64,000 nucleotides of DNA, from positions 1-64,000 of the forward strand of contig CAXBNV010000004.1 of NCBI GenBank assembly GCA_963977185.1, in the 5' to 3' direction. The DNA is from CAXBNV01 sp963977185 (lineage in GTDB: Bacteria > Pseudomonadota > Gammaproteobacteria > JAGOUU01). The notes below the pieces were generated by a model. The model made no database searches, was not told the DNA's origin, and saw nothing but the letters and a program-made list of their open reading frames with translations. Shown piece after piece: positions 34,694 through 43,242 of this stretch. The position numbers and the translations under genes were made by a program. How positions within the stretch are numbered: position 1 is the stretch's first letter; the number at the start of each line of letters is the position of its first letter.

Positions 34694-35145
34694 ATATATT
34701 ATAAGAAAACTACGAATTATTTATAATATACACATTAAAGATATAAATAATATTATTATATTTTATATCTTATTTTTATTATTAAGACTATCAAAATACC
34801 TTTAAAACTTAAATAAATCTATAACAAACAATATGTTAACAAGTTGATAACTATATTATTAACATATTGCATTTAATGTTATTTATCTGTTAATAAAATT
34901 TACCCCTAATAAATCTATATAAATATTTAGTAGTTAACCACAAATAAGATCAGTTATTAACCATGTTATGCACAAGATACAATCAAAATATTTATAAATT
35001 AATATTTTAATATTTTATAAAATAAATATATAAATATTATTTATATACATAGTAAAAATAAAATTATATATATTATATTTTAATCTTATTACTCTTATTT
35101 AAGAACACTAAAACAGTACACTAAAGAAAAATTACTTTATATACC

Positions 35146-35196
35146 AACAGGTTATCATGTTAATAAGTACAGTGGTTATATTAACAATAACCTGTT
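35146..35196. repeat. Two-part inverted repeat in the origin region
   Basis: AACAGGTTAT (35146-35155) matches ATAACCTGTT (35187-35196) exactly, and inside it TGTTAATA (35158-35165) matches TATTAACA (35179-35186), giving an 18-bp imperfect cruciform with a 2-nt offset and 13-nt loop. The inner arms are two of the repeated origin 9-mers in opposite orientation. It could be a DnaA or regulator site in the dnaA promoter region. Confidence 0.7.
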
Positions 35197-35455
35197 ACTT
35201 AAGTGTACATAAGTGTTTATAGTTATATAATTTGAAATATATCCCTTGGTTAATAACATTTTTTGCGTGGGGTTATACATATGTTATTAAATTAGTTATT
35301 TAGATAATGTTTTATTTTTATCGTTCTTTGTTTATATATAATATTTCTAGCATTTTATTTTTTTACAATGTATTATATTTCTTATATACCTTTGGTATTT
35401 TTAGTTAAGCTGTCTTTTCTTTAATTCTTATTCTTTTAAATTTAAGGTTTTTTTA

Positions 35456-36946
35456 GTGGATATTACTATTTTGCATAATAACATTTCAGATGAAAATGTA
35501 TGGAGTAATTGTCTTGATAAATTAAAAGAAAAATTTAGTGACAAAGAACATCAATTTAAAGCATGGATTAAGCCTTTAACAGGTGAGTTTTGTAATAACC
35601 ATTTGAAAATTTATGCTCCAAATAGTTTTATATGTAACTGGGTGAAATCTCAATATTTACCGATTATCTATGAGGCTTTAATTGAAATAACTGGGTCTAC
35701 AGAGGCTTTAAGTATTGATATTTTTGAGTCAAAAAATAAAGTAGGTGGTATTACAGAAAAAAGAGATTCAAGAGAAAATAATGAATCACAAACAGTAAAT
35801 AATGACTCTATCCATAATAATACAAGCTCTAGAGAAAATTCTTTGAGACCAACTTTATTAAAGAATTCTAATATCAGAAAACCAAATAACTTAAATAATT
35901 CTACTTCAAGCTCTCATATTATTGCTGGAAGCAATTTGAATCCTAATTTTACGTTTGAAACTTTTGTAGAAGGTAAGTCAAACCAGTTAGCAAGAGCAGC
36001 AGCAGGTCAGGTAGCCCAGAATCCTGGATCTGCTTATAATCCTTTATTTTTATATGGAGGAGTTGGTTTAGGGAAAACTCATTTGATGCACGCAGTGGGT
36101 AATTTAATATTAGATCATAACCCAAAAGCAAAAGTTGTTTACTTGCATTCAGAAAGATTTGTTGCTGATATGGTAAAAGCATTACAGTCTAATAGAATTA
36201 GCGAATTTAAAAAGTTATATCGGTCAGTAGATGCTTTGTTAATTGATGATATACAGTTTTTTGCAGGTAAAGAAAGATCTCAAGAAGAATTTTTTCATAC
36301 ATTTAACGCTCTTTTAGAGGGTCAGCAACAAGTTATATTAACTTGTGATAGGTATCCTAAAGAAATAAATGGTGTAGAAGAAAGACTTAAATCAAGATTT
36401 GGCTGGGGATTAACTGTTGCAGTAGAGCCGCCAGAGCTAGAAACTAGAGTTGCTATATTAATAAGTAAAGCCGATAAAATGGGTGTTAAGTTAGATAATG
36501 ACGTCGCTTTTTTTATAGGTAAAAGAGTTCGTTCAAATGTTAGAGAATTGGAAGGGGTTTTAAAACGAGTAGTTGCAAACTCTCAATTCACAGGAAGAGC
36601 TATAACAATTGAGTTTGTAGGTGAAGCATTAAGAGATTTGTTTGCAATACAAGACAAATTGGTGACAATAGATAATATTCAAAAGACAGTAGCTGAATTT
36701 TTTAAGATAAGAGTTGCAGATTTACTTTCGAAAAGAAGAAATCGTTCTATAGCTAGACCAAGACAAACAGCAATGGCATTAGCAAAAGAACTCACAAATC
36801 ATAGTTTACCTGAAATAGGTGATAGTTTTGGGGGAAGGGATCATACAACAGTATTGCATGCCTGCAAAATAATTGCAGAGCTTAGAGTTTCATCTACAGA
36901 AGTACAGGAATCCTATAGTAAATTATTACGAATTCTTTCAACATAA
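35456..36946 (+). CDS. dnaA: Chromosomal replication initiator DnaA
   Basis: Initiator ATPase. Domain I (residues 10-90, WSNCLDKLKEKFSDKEHQFKAW-type), a polar Asn/Ser-rich linker (about 95-155), AAA+ domain with Walker A GGVGLGKTHL and Walker B LLIDDIQFF, and C-terminal DNA-binding domain with the signature GRDHTTVLHACK. Length 496 residues. GTG start with AAGG about 9 nt upstream. First gene of the plus-strand dnaA-dnaN-recF-gyrB cluster. Confidence 0.98.
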   Translation: MDITILHNNISDENVWSNCLDKLKEKFSDKEHQFKAWIKPLTGEFCNNHLKIYAPNSFICNWVKSQYLPIIYEALIEITGSTEALSIDIFESKNKVGGITEKRDSRENNESQTVNNDSIHNNTSSRENSLRPTLLKNSNIRKPNNLNNSTSSSHIIAGSNLNPNFTFETFVEGKSNQLARAAAGQVAQNPGSAYNPLFLYGGVGLGKTHLMHAVGNLILDHNPKAKVVYLHSERFVADMVKALQSNRISEFKKLYRSVDALLIDDIQFFAGKERSQEEFFHTFNALLEGQQQVILTCDRYPKEINGVEERLKSRFGWGLTVAVEPPELETRVAILISKADKMGVKLDNDVAFFIGKRVRSNVRELEGVLKRVVANSQFTGRAITIEFVGEALRDLFAIQDKLVTIDNIQKTVAEFFKIRVADLLSKRRNRSIARPRQTAMALAKELTNHSLPEIGDSFGGRDHTTVLHACKIIAELRVSSTEVQESYSKLLRILST

Positions 36947-36995
36947 TAATCTAGTTTAACTAAATCATAAGGTAAACTTTAAGAGCTATATTTAT

Positions 36996-38102
36996 ATGGA
37001 ATTTAGTATAACCAAAGAAAATTTAATTCAACCGTTAAGCCTTATAATGGGGGTTGTTGATAAAAAACAAACTAGTCAAATACTATCTTTTGTATTACTA
37101 AAAGTTTTAGATAATAAAATTATATTAACTGCAACAGATTCTGATATAGAAATAAAAGTTAATATAAAAATTATAACAAGCTCTGATATTGATGGATTTA
37201 CCTTTCCTGGTAAAAAGTTACTAGATATCTGTAAAACTTTACCAGATAATAGTGAGATAAAATTTTTATTAGAAAAAGATAAATTAAAAGTATTATCTGG
37301 TAAAAGTAAATTTTCACTTTCTAGTATTGATAAAAATGAATTTCCTGTAATTACAGAAAAGCTTAAAGGATCAAGCTTCCCTATATCCAAAAATATTTTA
37401 AAGCAATTGCTTCAAATAACACAGTTTTCAATGGCTCAAACTGACATAAGACATTATTTCTTAGGGATGCTTTGGGAGTTGAAAAAGGGAACGTTAAGAG
37501 TAATTACAACAGATGGGCATAGGCTATCCATTGCTGAAAGCAATAATTTAGATATTAATTTAGCTGAGTTAAAAAAAATAATAATTCCTAAAAAAAGCAT
37601 ACTAGAATTAATCAAGTTATTACCTGATGACATGGAAAAAGTGTGGGTAACTTTAACTGATAGTTATATGCTTATAAAAGATGATAGTTTTAGTTTTACT
37701 ACAAAACTACTAGATGCAACATTCCCTAATTATGAAAGTGTTATATTAAAAAATCCCGAAAATATAATAACCATTGATAAAGAAGTATTAAAGCAAACTC
37801 TTTTAAGAGTTTCAATTCTAACTAACGAGAAAAGCAGAGCTGTAAGGTTTGTTATTAGTAATAATGTATTATCTATTACTTCAAACAATCCAGAGCAAGA
37901 ACATGCAGAAGAAGAGCTAGAGATTAATTATCAAGGCAAGAATATAGAGATAGGTTTTAATGTCAATTATTTATTAGATATACTTGGCACTTTACCTGAA
38001 GGTGATGTCGAAATCAAAATGAAAGATGCTAATAGTTCAGTTTTACTTAATTCTAAAAATAATTTCCCAGGTCTTTATATTGTTATGCCATTGCATATCT
38101 AA
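36996..38102 (+). CDS. dnaN: DNA polymerase III beta sliding clamp
   Basis: Ring-shaped processivity clamp. Three repeated clamp folds over 368 residues; conserved LPDNSEIKF, ATDGHRLSIAE, SNNPEQEHAEEELEI and the C-terminal YIVMPLHI that lines the peptide-binding pocket. Starts 49 bp after dnaA. Confidence 0.97.
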   Translation: MEFSITKENLIQPLSLIMGVVDKKQTSQILSFVLLKVLDNKIILTATDSDIEIKVNIKIITSSDIDGFTFPGKKLLDICKTLPDNSEIKFLLEKDKLKVLSGKSKFSLSSIDKNEFPVITEKLKGSSFPISKNILKQLLQITQFSMAQTDIRHYFLGMLWELKKGTLRVITTDGHRLSIAESNNLDINLAELKKIIIPKKSILELIKLLPDDMEKVWVTLTDSYMLIKDDSFSFTTKLLDATFPNYESVILKNPENIITIDKEVLKQTLLRVSILTNEKSRAVRFVISNNVLSITSNNPEQEHAEEELEINYQGKNIEIGFNVNYLLDILGTLPEGDVEIKMKDANSSVLLNSKNNFPGLYIVMPLHI

Positions 38103-38176
38103 ATATTATAAATATATTTAGATTAATAAGTTATATATTAAACAATTTATGTAATATTAAGTAGAGAATTTTTAGT

Positions 38177-39283
38177 ATGTATATTAGTAAGATAGATATA
38201 ACGAATTTTAGATTAATACAAAATTTAAGTTTTAGCTTTAATTCTACTTTAAATATTTTAGTCGGAAATAACGGTTCAGGTAAAACTAGTATATTAGAAG
38301 CTATTAGCATACTTGCTGTTGGTAAATCATTTCGAACTAACAATTTGCTAAACGTTATAAATAAAGAATATTGTGAGTTTATAGTTAAATCATCTGTAAT
38401 TTATGATGTAAATGATAGAGTTATTAATCTTAGTATAAAAAGAGATAGTCAGTGTAAAAAAACACTAAGATTAAATAAAAAAAATATAACTGTATCAGAA
38501 AGCGCCAAGGCATTACCATTTTTTGTTTTCCACTCAGACTATTTAATTAATTTAGTTAATATAAGACAAGATAGATTAAAACTAATAAACTGGGGGTTGT
38601 TCCACGTGGAACATAACTTTAATTCTATATGGAAAAAATATAATAATATTTTAAAAAACAGGAATAAGCTATTAAAAAACAAAACTAATTATAATTATAT
38701 AAAAGCTTGGGATGTTGAGTTTGCTAAAGTATCTAATGAAATATTTGATGTGAAAAGTTTTTACTTTCAACAGCTTAAAGAGTACTTCTATATTTACATT
38801 AAAAAGTTTTTACCTGAATATAATATAGAATTAAAGTATTACAAAGGTTGGGGAGATGAGTTTTCTTTAACCGAGCTATTAAAGCAGTCTTTTGTTAAGG
38901 ATTTAAGTCTTGGGTATAGTTCTTTAGGAGCGCACCGGGCTGATTTTATTATAAGTATAAATGACACCCCTATAAAAGAAGTCTTATCAAAAGGTCAGCA
39001 AAAATTAGTAAGTATTGCTTTGTGCCTATCTAGCCTAAAGTTATTAAAAGATAAGTATAATAAGAGTTATGCTATTTTAATAGATGATTTGTCTTCTGAG
39101 TTAGACGTTAATAATGTTTCTATTGTGTATAAATATCTACTAGAGTTAAATATGCAATTAATTATAACCTGTATAGATATAACTCAACTTCCTAAATTTT
39201 TAATACAATTAGATAATAGTGAAATACATTATTTAAAGCGTGGTAAAATATATAATCAAAGTGAAAGCCTGTTAGAGCTTTAG
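38177..39283 (+). CDS. recF: DNA replication/repair protein RecF
   Basis: SMC-like ATPase that helps RecA load at gaps. Walker A GNNGSGKTS at 30-38; signature LSKGQQKLVSIALCLS; Walker B AILIDDLSSELD. Length 368 residues. Contains inside its coding sequence a perfect parS palindrome (codons for LFHVEH). Confidence 0.96.
   Translation: MYISKIDITNFRLIQNLSFSFNSTLNILVGNNGSGKTSILEAISILAVGKSFRTNNLLNVINKEYCEFIVKSSVIYDVNDRVINLSIKRDSQCKKTLRLNKKNITVSESAKALPFFVFHSDYLINLVNIRQDRLKLINWGLFHVEHNFNSIWKKYNNILKNRNKLLKNKTNYNYIKAWDVEFAKVSNEIFDVKSFYFQQLKEYFYIYIKKFLPEYNIELKYYKGWGDEFSLTELLKQSFVKDLSLGYSSLGAHRADFIISINDTPIKEVLSKGQQKLVSIALCLSSLKLLKDKYNKSYAILIDDLSSELDVNNVSIVYKYLLELNMQLIITCIDITQLPKFLIQLDNSEIHYLKRGKIYNQSESLLEL
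38598..38613. other. parS site (inside recF)
   Basis: TGTTCCACGTGGAACA, a perfect 16-bp palindrome matching the bacterial parS consensus TGTTnCACGTGnAACA. Located in the recF coding region, so protein and ParB-binding constraints overlap. Confidence 0.93.
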
Positions 39284-39294
39284 TTTTAAATAAA

Positions 39295-39310
39295 TGTTTC
39301 ACGTGGAACA
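39295..39310. other. parS site (after recF)
   Basis: TGTTTCACGTGGAACA, 11 bp after the recF stop codon. Matches the parS consensus with one asymmetry between the half-sites. Confidence 0.93.
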
Positions 39311-39348
39311 TTCGTTGTCTTATTATTTATTATGAGTCCTGTATTTTT

Positions 39349-39449
39349 TAATACCAATTTCAATAAATTAAATTCAATTACCCCTCTTCTTGTAGCACTC
39401 TCCCAAAATTAGGATAGGGCGCGGGTTTAATTAATTGGGCCTGGTATAA
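39349..39449. repeat. GC-rich patch with imperfect inverted ends, possible small palindromic element
   Basis: The 486-bp gap between recF and gyrB contains two parS sites and this 100-bp patch, which is far richer in G+C than its surroundings (around CACTCTCCC and AGGATAGGGCGCGGG). Its ends are TTAATACC and GGTATAA, with AATTAAAT/TTTAATTAATT and ACCC/GGGT further in, giving an imperfect hairpin. No reading frame is present. It might be a MITE-like repeat or a degenerate structured site. I see nothing else in the gap apart from the gyrB promoter area. Confidence 0.4.
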
Positions 39450-39687
39450 GTTATAAGTAAAAAAATAAAAACAAATCTATTGTTATGTCAGGTTGCTATT
39501 ATAAATATTTAGTTTATGTTTTTAAAATCAAATATAATGATTATTCTTATTAAATTTTTATTTAATGCAATAAATAACGTTTGATATAAATTATTTATAA
39601 AGTATTGATTTATAATGTTTTGAAATATTGAGATGGAGTATGTTATTTGACCTGATATACACGCTTTTTCTTTTAAAATAAATGTGT

Positions 39688-39693
39688 TATAAT
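39688..39693 (+). promoter_or_regulatory. Candidate -10 element for gyrB
   Basis: A perfect TATAAT at 39688-39693, about 77 bp before the gyrB start and just upstream of the third parS. The -35 (TTTTTC around 39665) is weak. Confidence 0.35.
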
Positions 39694-39735
39694 AAAAAGT
39701 TGGTTTTTAACCGATTTGTATTTAGTTTATTTAAA

Positions 39736-39751
39736 TGTTTCACGTGGAACA
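39736..39751. other. parS site (upstream of gyrB)
   Basis: TGTTTCACGTGGAACA, identical to the site at 39295-39310, lying 18 bp before the gyrB ATG in its 5' untranslated region. ParB binding and spreading here could affect gyrB transcription. Confidence 0.93.
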
Positions 39752-39769
39752 TTACTTTAAGGATATTTT

Positions 39770-42226
39770 ATGACAGATGATTTAACATCGCAACCGAATT
39801 CTGCTAGTTCTTCTGATAAAGGTAATTATAATTCTTCTAGTATTAAAGTTTTAAAAGGTCTTGAGGCTGTAAAGCGTAGACCAGGGATGTACATTGGTAA
39901 TACTGATGATGGCTCAGGTTTGCATCATATGGTTTTTGAAGTTGTAGATAATTCTATAGATGAAGCTTTAGCTGGTTTTTGTTCTAATATTGATGTTATT
40001 ATCCACTCTGATAATTCTGTAACAGTAAAAGATAATGGCAGAGGAATACCAACAGGTATGCATGAGGATGAGGGTAAGTCTGCTGCTGAAGTTATTCTTA
40101 CCGTTTTGCATGCAGGAGGCAAGTTTGATGATAATATTTATAAAGTATCAGGTGGCTTGCATGGCGTAGGTGTTTCTGTTGTAAATGCATTATCTAAAAA
40201 GCTTTTATTGAAAATAAGACAAAATAATAAGCTTTATGAACAAGAATATGCGCATGGAGCTGCTCTTTTACCACTTAAAGAGACAGGTGATTCAAATGTT
40301 ACTGGAACAGAAATAAGATTTTATCCTAGCGAAGAAACTTTTACTACAATTGAATATCATTATGATATTCTAGCTAAAAGATTACGAGAGTTATCTTTTT
40401 TAAATTCTGGGATAAAAATTACACTTAATGATGAAAGAACTGGAAATAATGAAGTTTTTGAATATAAGGGTGGTATTGGCGCTTTTATTGAATATCTAAA
40501 TCAAGCTAAAACAGCTTTACACAAAAATGTATTACATGTAACTAAAAGCCAAAATGATGTTGAAGTTGATATAGCAATGCAATGGAATGATTCATTTCAA
40601 GAGAATGTTTTTTGTTTTACAAATAATATTCCTCAAAAAGATGGAGGAACTCATTTAGTTGGATTTAAAGCCGCATTAACAAGAAGTGTTAATACTTATA
40701 TTGAGAAAAGTGGTTTAGCTAAAAAAAATAAAGTTTCAGTGTCAGGTGATGATATAAGAGAAGGACTAGTTGCTATTATTTCAGTTAAGGTTCCTGATCC
40801 TAAGTTTTCATCTCAAACCAAAGAAAAATTAGTATCTTCTGAGGTAAAAGGAATAGTTGAATCTGTTTTATCTAATTATATTCATGATTTTTTACAAGAA
40901 AATCCTCATGAAATAAAAAATATAGTCTTAAAGATTGTAGATGCAGCAAGAGCTAGGGAAGCAGCTAGAAAAGCTCGTGATATGACAAGACGTAAAGGTG
41001 CTCTTGATATTGCTGGATTACCAGGAAAGCTTGCTGATTGCCAAGAAAAAGATCCTGCGTTATCTGAGTTATTTTTAGTTGAGGGAGATTCTGCTGGAGG
41101 CTCTGCAAAACAGGGTAGAAATAGGAAAAATCAAGCTATCTTGCCTTTAAGAGGTAAAATTTTAAATGTTGAAAAATCAAGATTTGATAAATTAATATCA
41201 TCGCAAGAAATTGGTAATTTAATTACAGCATTAGGATGTGGTATTGGTAAAGATGAATTTAATATAGATAAATTAAGATATCATAAAATTGTTATTATGA
41301 CAGATGCCGATGTCGATGGATCTCATATTAGAACTTTATTATTAACATTCTTCTTTAGACAAATGATAAGTCTTGTTGAACATGGATATATATATATTGC
41401 TCAACCTCCTTTGTATAAAATTAAAAGAGGTAAGCAAGAACAGTATTTGAAAGATAATGATGCATTAGAAGATTTCTTATTAGAAACTGCTGTTCATGAT
41501 AGTTGTTTATATATTAATGAATCAGCTCCACCGGTTTCCTCAGAAGCATTAGCTGAACTTCTTAGGGGTTATCATGATATAGAAAAAGTAGTTAAAAGAA
41601 TGACTCATAATTTCAGTACGGAAATTATAGAAAGCTTATTATATTTACCAGAAGTAAATACTAATACCTTGATGAATCAAGAGATAATGAAATCATGGAT
41701 TGATAATTTAACTTTATTATTAGTAGATAGAAAGTTTACAAATGTAGATATAGAGCTTTGTGAAAAAAATAGAGAAGATTTAGTGGTCTTTTTGCCAAAG
41801 ATAAATTTTTTCTCTCATGGAGTTAAAAAACAAGTTTTCCTTGATTATGGTTTTTTTCAGTCAAAAGAATATAGAACAATAGTTAATTTTAATAATAAAG
41901 TTAGAGAGCTCTTAACTAAAGATACTTTTATAACGAAAGGTAATGATAAATTTCATACTTCAGATTTTAAAGAGCTTTATAATTGGCTTTTGAAAGAAGC
42001 TAAAAAAGGGTTACAAATTCAGCGATATAAAGGTCTTGGTGAAATGAATGCTGAGCAATTAGCTGAAACAACAATGGAGCATGAAAATAGAATATTACTT
42101 AAAGTTACAATAGAGGATGCAGTTAAAGCTGATCAGCTATTTACTATTTTGATGGGCGATCAAGTTGATTTACGAAGAGAGTTTATTGAAAAAAATGCCT
42201 TAGATGTAGTTAATCTTGATATATAA
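39770..42226 (+). CDS. gyrB: DNA gyrase subunit B
   Basis: ATPase subunit of gyrase. GHKL ATP site (EVVDNSIDEALAG, VKDNGRGIPTG, GGLHGVGVSVVNALS), TOPRIM domain with EGDSAGGSAKQGR and DADVDGSHIRTLLL, and C-terminal QRYKGLGEMNAEQL. Length 818 residues (E. coli 804). AAGGAT ribosome binding site before ATG. Two terminator hairpins follow. Confidence 0.98.
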   Translation: MTDDLTSQPNSASSSDKGNYNSSSIKVLKGLEAVKRRPGMYIGNTDDGSGLHHMVFEVVDNSIDEALAGFCSNIDVIIHSDNSVTVKDNGRGIPTGMHEDEGKSAAEVILTVLHAGGKFDDNIYKVSGGLHGVGVSVVNALSKKLLLKIRQNNKLYEQEYAHGAALLPLKETGDSNVTGTEIRFYPSEETFTTIEYHYDILAKRLRELSFLNSGIKITLNDERTGNNEVFEYKGGIGAFIEYLNQAKTALHKNVLHVTKSQNDVEVDIAMQWNDSFQENVFCFTNNIPQKDGGTHLVGFKAALTRSVNTYIEKSGLAKKNKVSVSGDDIREGLVAIISVKVPDPKFSSQTKEKLVSSEVKGIVESVLSNYIHDFLQENPHEIKNIVLKIVDAARAREAARKARDMTRRKGALDIAGLPGKLADCQEKDPALSELFLVEGDSAGGSAKQGRNRKNQAILPLRGKILNVEKSRFDKLISSQEIGNLITALGCGIGKDEFNIDKLRYHKIVIMTDADVDGSHIRTLLLTFFFRQMISLVEHGYIYIAQPPLYKIKRGKQEQYLKDNDALEDFLLETAVHDSCLYINESAPPVSSEALAELLRGYHDIEKVVKRMTHNFSTEIIESLLYLPEVNTNTLMNQEIMKSWIDNLTLLLVDRKFTNVDIELCEKNREDLVVFLPKINFFSHGVKKQVFLDYGFFQSKEYRTIVNFNNKVRELLTKDTFITKGNDKFHTSDFKELYNWLLKEAKKGLQIQRYKGLGEMNAEQLAETTMEHENRILLKVTIEDAVKADQLFTILMGDQVDLRREFIEKNALDVVNLDI

Positions 42227-42254
42227 AAAAATTCTTTTAAGTTATTAGAAAAAT

Positions 42255-42295
42255 AAAACTCTGACAATAAATATTTTGTTAGGGTTTTATTTTAT
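42255..42295 (+). terminator. Rho-independent terminator after gyrB (first)
   Basis: AAAACTCTGACAA (42255-42267) pairs over 13 bp, including G-U pairs, with TTGTTAGGGTTTT (42276-42288), followed by ATTTTAT. Confidence 0.65.
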
Positions 42296-42333
42296 ATGAC
42301 AAATTAGTTAATAAAAAATCTAAGTACAATATG

Positions 42334-42367
42334 ATTTAACTTTAATCCTTAGAGTTAAATGTTTTTT
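42334..42367 (+). terminator. Rho-independent terminator after gyrB (second)
   Basis: ATTTAACTTTAA pairs with TTAGAGTTAAAT around a 3-nt loop (one G-U pair), followed by GTTTTTT. It is a tandem copy-type arrangement with the preceding hairpin. Confidence 0.65.
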
Positions 42368-42404
42368 ATAGTATATCGTAATCATAGCTAATTATTTTTT
42401 AGTT

Positions 42405-43232
42405 TTACCAAAACATCCTTCCAGCTGTAAATATTAAAATACAAGATAATAATCTTTTTAAATTTTTACTAGGAATTTTTTGTGACCAGTATGCACTAAT
42501 TTGAGCAAGAATTACGCTAGTTAAACTGATAGATACTACAGCTGGGATGTAAACATATCCCATATATAATTCATTTGACGGTATAGTATTTAACCCTGAT
42601 ATTATATATCCTATTATTGCTATGAAACTGATGGTAACGCCACATATTGCTGCTGTACCAACAGCTTCTTTCATTTTAATTTCCATAAAAGAGAATAAGG
42701 ATAGAAGTAGTATTCCACCACCAATTCCAATAAGTGCTGATATAGTTCCAATGGCTATACCTAAAAGGATTAATAGCCAAATATTGTCATGAAACTTTTT
42801 TTTAGTATTATTTTCATTAGTTACTTTTTTATTATTTATTTTTCTTTTAATAATATCCTCAAAAAGTATTTTTATAGAAATAAGAAATAAAAGTAAAGCA
42901 AAAATATTCTTTAATGAATTATAATCTAGACTATGAGCAATGAATGGGCCTAAAATAGCACCAATAATTAATCCAGGTAATAGCTTATAATAAATATTTA
43001 AATTTATTTTGCCATGTTTAAAATGTCCTATTGATGAGGATAACATTGAAAAAAAAGTGCAAGCAACAGATGTCCCTAAAGATACCTGCATTACAAATGT
43101 TATAGGTAATCCAATTTTAGGAAATATAAATGATAATACTGGAACAAGTATTATTCCACCACCTATACCTAAAAGACCAGCTAAAAATCCTACAAATGTA
43201 CCAATGATAAGAAATAGAGATATTACTTCCAT
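42405..43232 (-). CDS. TauE/SafE family membrane permease
   Basis: Predicted sulfite/organosulfonate exporter family (formerly DUF81). About eight membrane segments in two repeats, each opening with a glycine-rich motif: GFLAGLLGIGGGIILVPVL (near residue 15) and GTISALIGIGGGILLLSLF (near 160). Length 275 residues. Substrate unknown. Lies 10 bp downstream of ptsP on the same strand and may be the last gene of that run. Confidence 0.88.
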   Translation of the reverse strand: MEVISLFLIIGTFVGFLAGLLGIGGGIILVPVLSFIFPKIGLPITFVMQVSLGTSVACTFFSMLSSSIGHFKHGKINLNIYYKLLPGLIIGAILGPFIAHSLDYNSLKNIFALLLFLISIKILFEDIIKRKINNKKVTNENNTKKKFHDNIWLLILLGIAIGTISALIGIGGGILLLSLFSFMEIKMKEAVGTAAICGVTISFIAIIGYIISGLNTIPSNELYMGYVYIPAVVSISLTSVILAQISAYWSQKIPSKNLKRLLSCILIFTAGRMFW

Positions 43233-43242
43233 AAAATTTATA

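Larger units (their letters stand above)
34619..35455. other. Probable chromosomal replication origin (oriC), rpmH-dnaA gap
   Basis: 837 bp without a gene, over 80% A+T, between divergent rpmH and dnaA, the place of oriC in Pseudomonas-type chromosomes. One consensus DnaA box TTATGCACA is at 34966-34974; one-mismatch boxes are at 34726-34734 (ATATACACA), 34934-34942 (TTAACCACA) and 35273-35281 (TTATACATA). A related 9-mer recurs: TTATTAACA at 34856, 34888 (reverse) and 35158 (reverse), TTATTAACC at 34954 and 35248 (reverse), ATATTAACA at 35178. AT-only stretches at 34981-35095 could unwind. Genes run outward on both sides. Confidence 0.75.
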
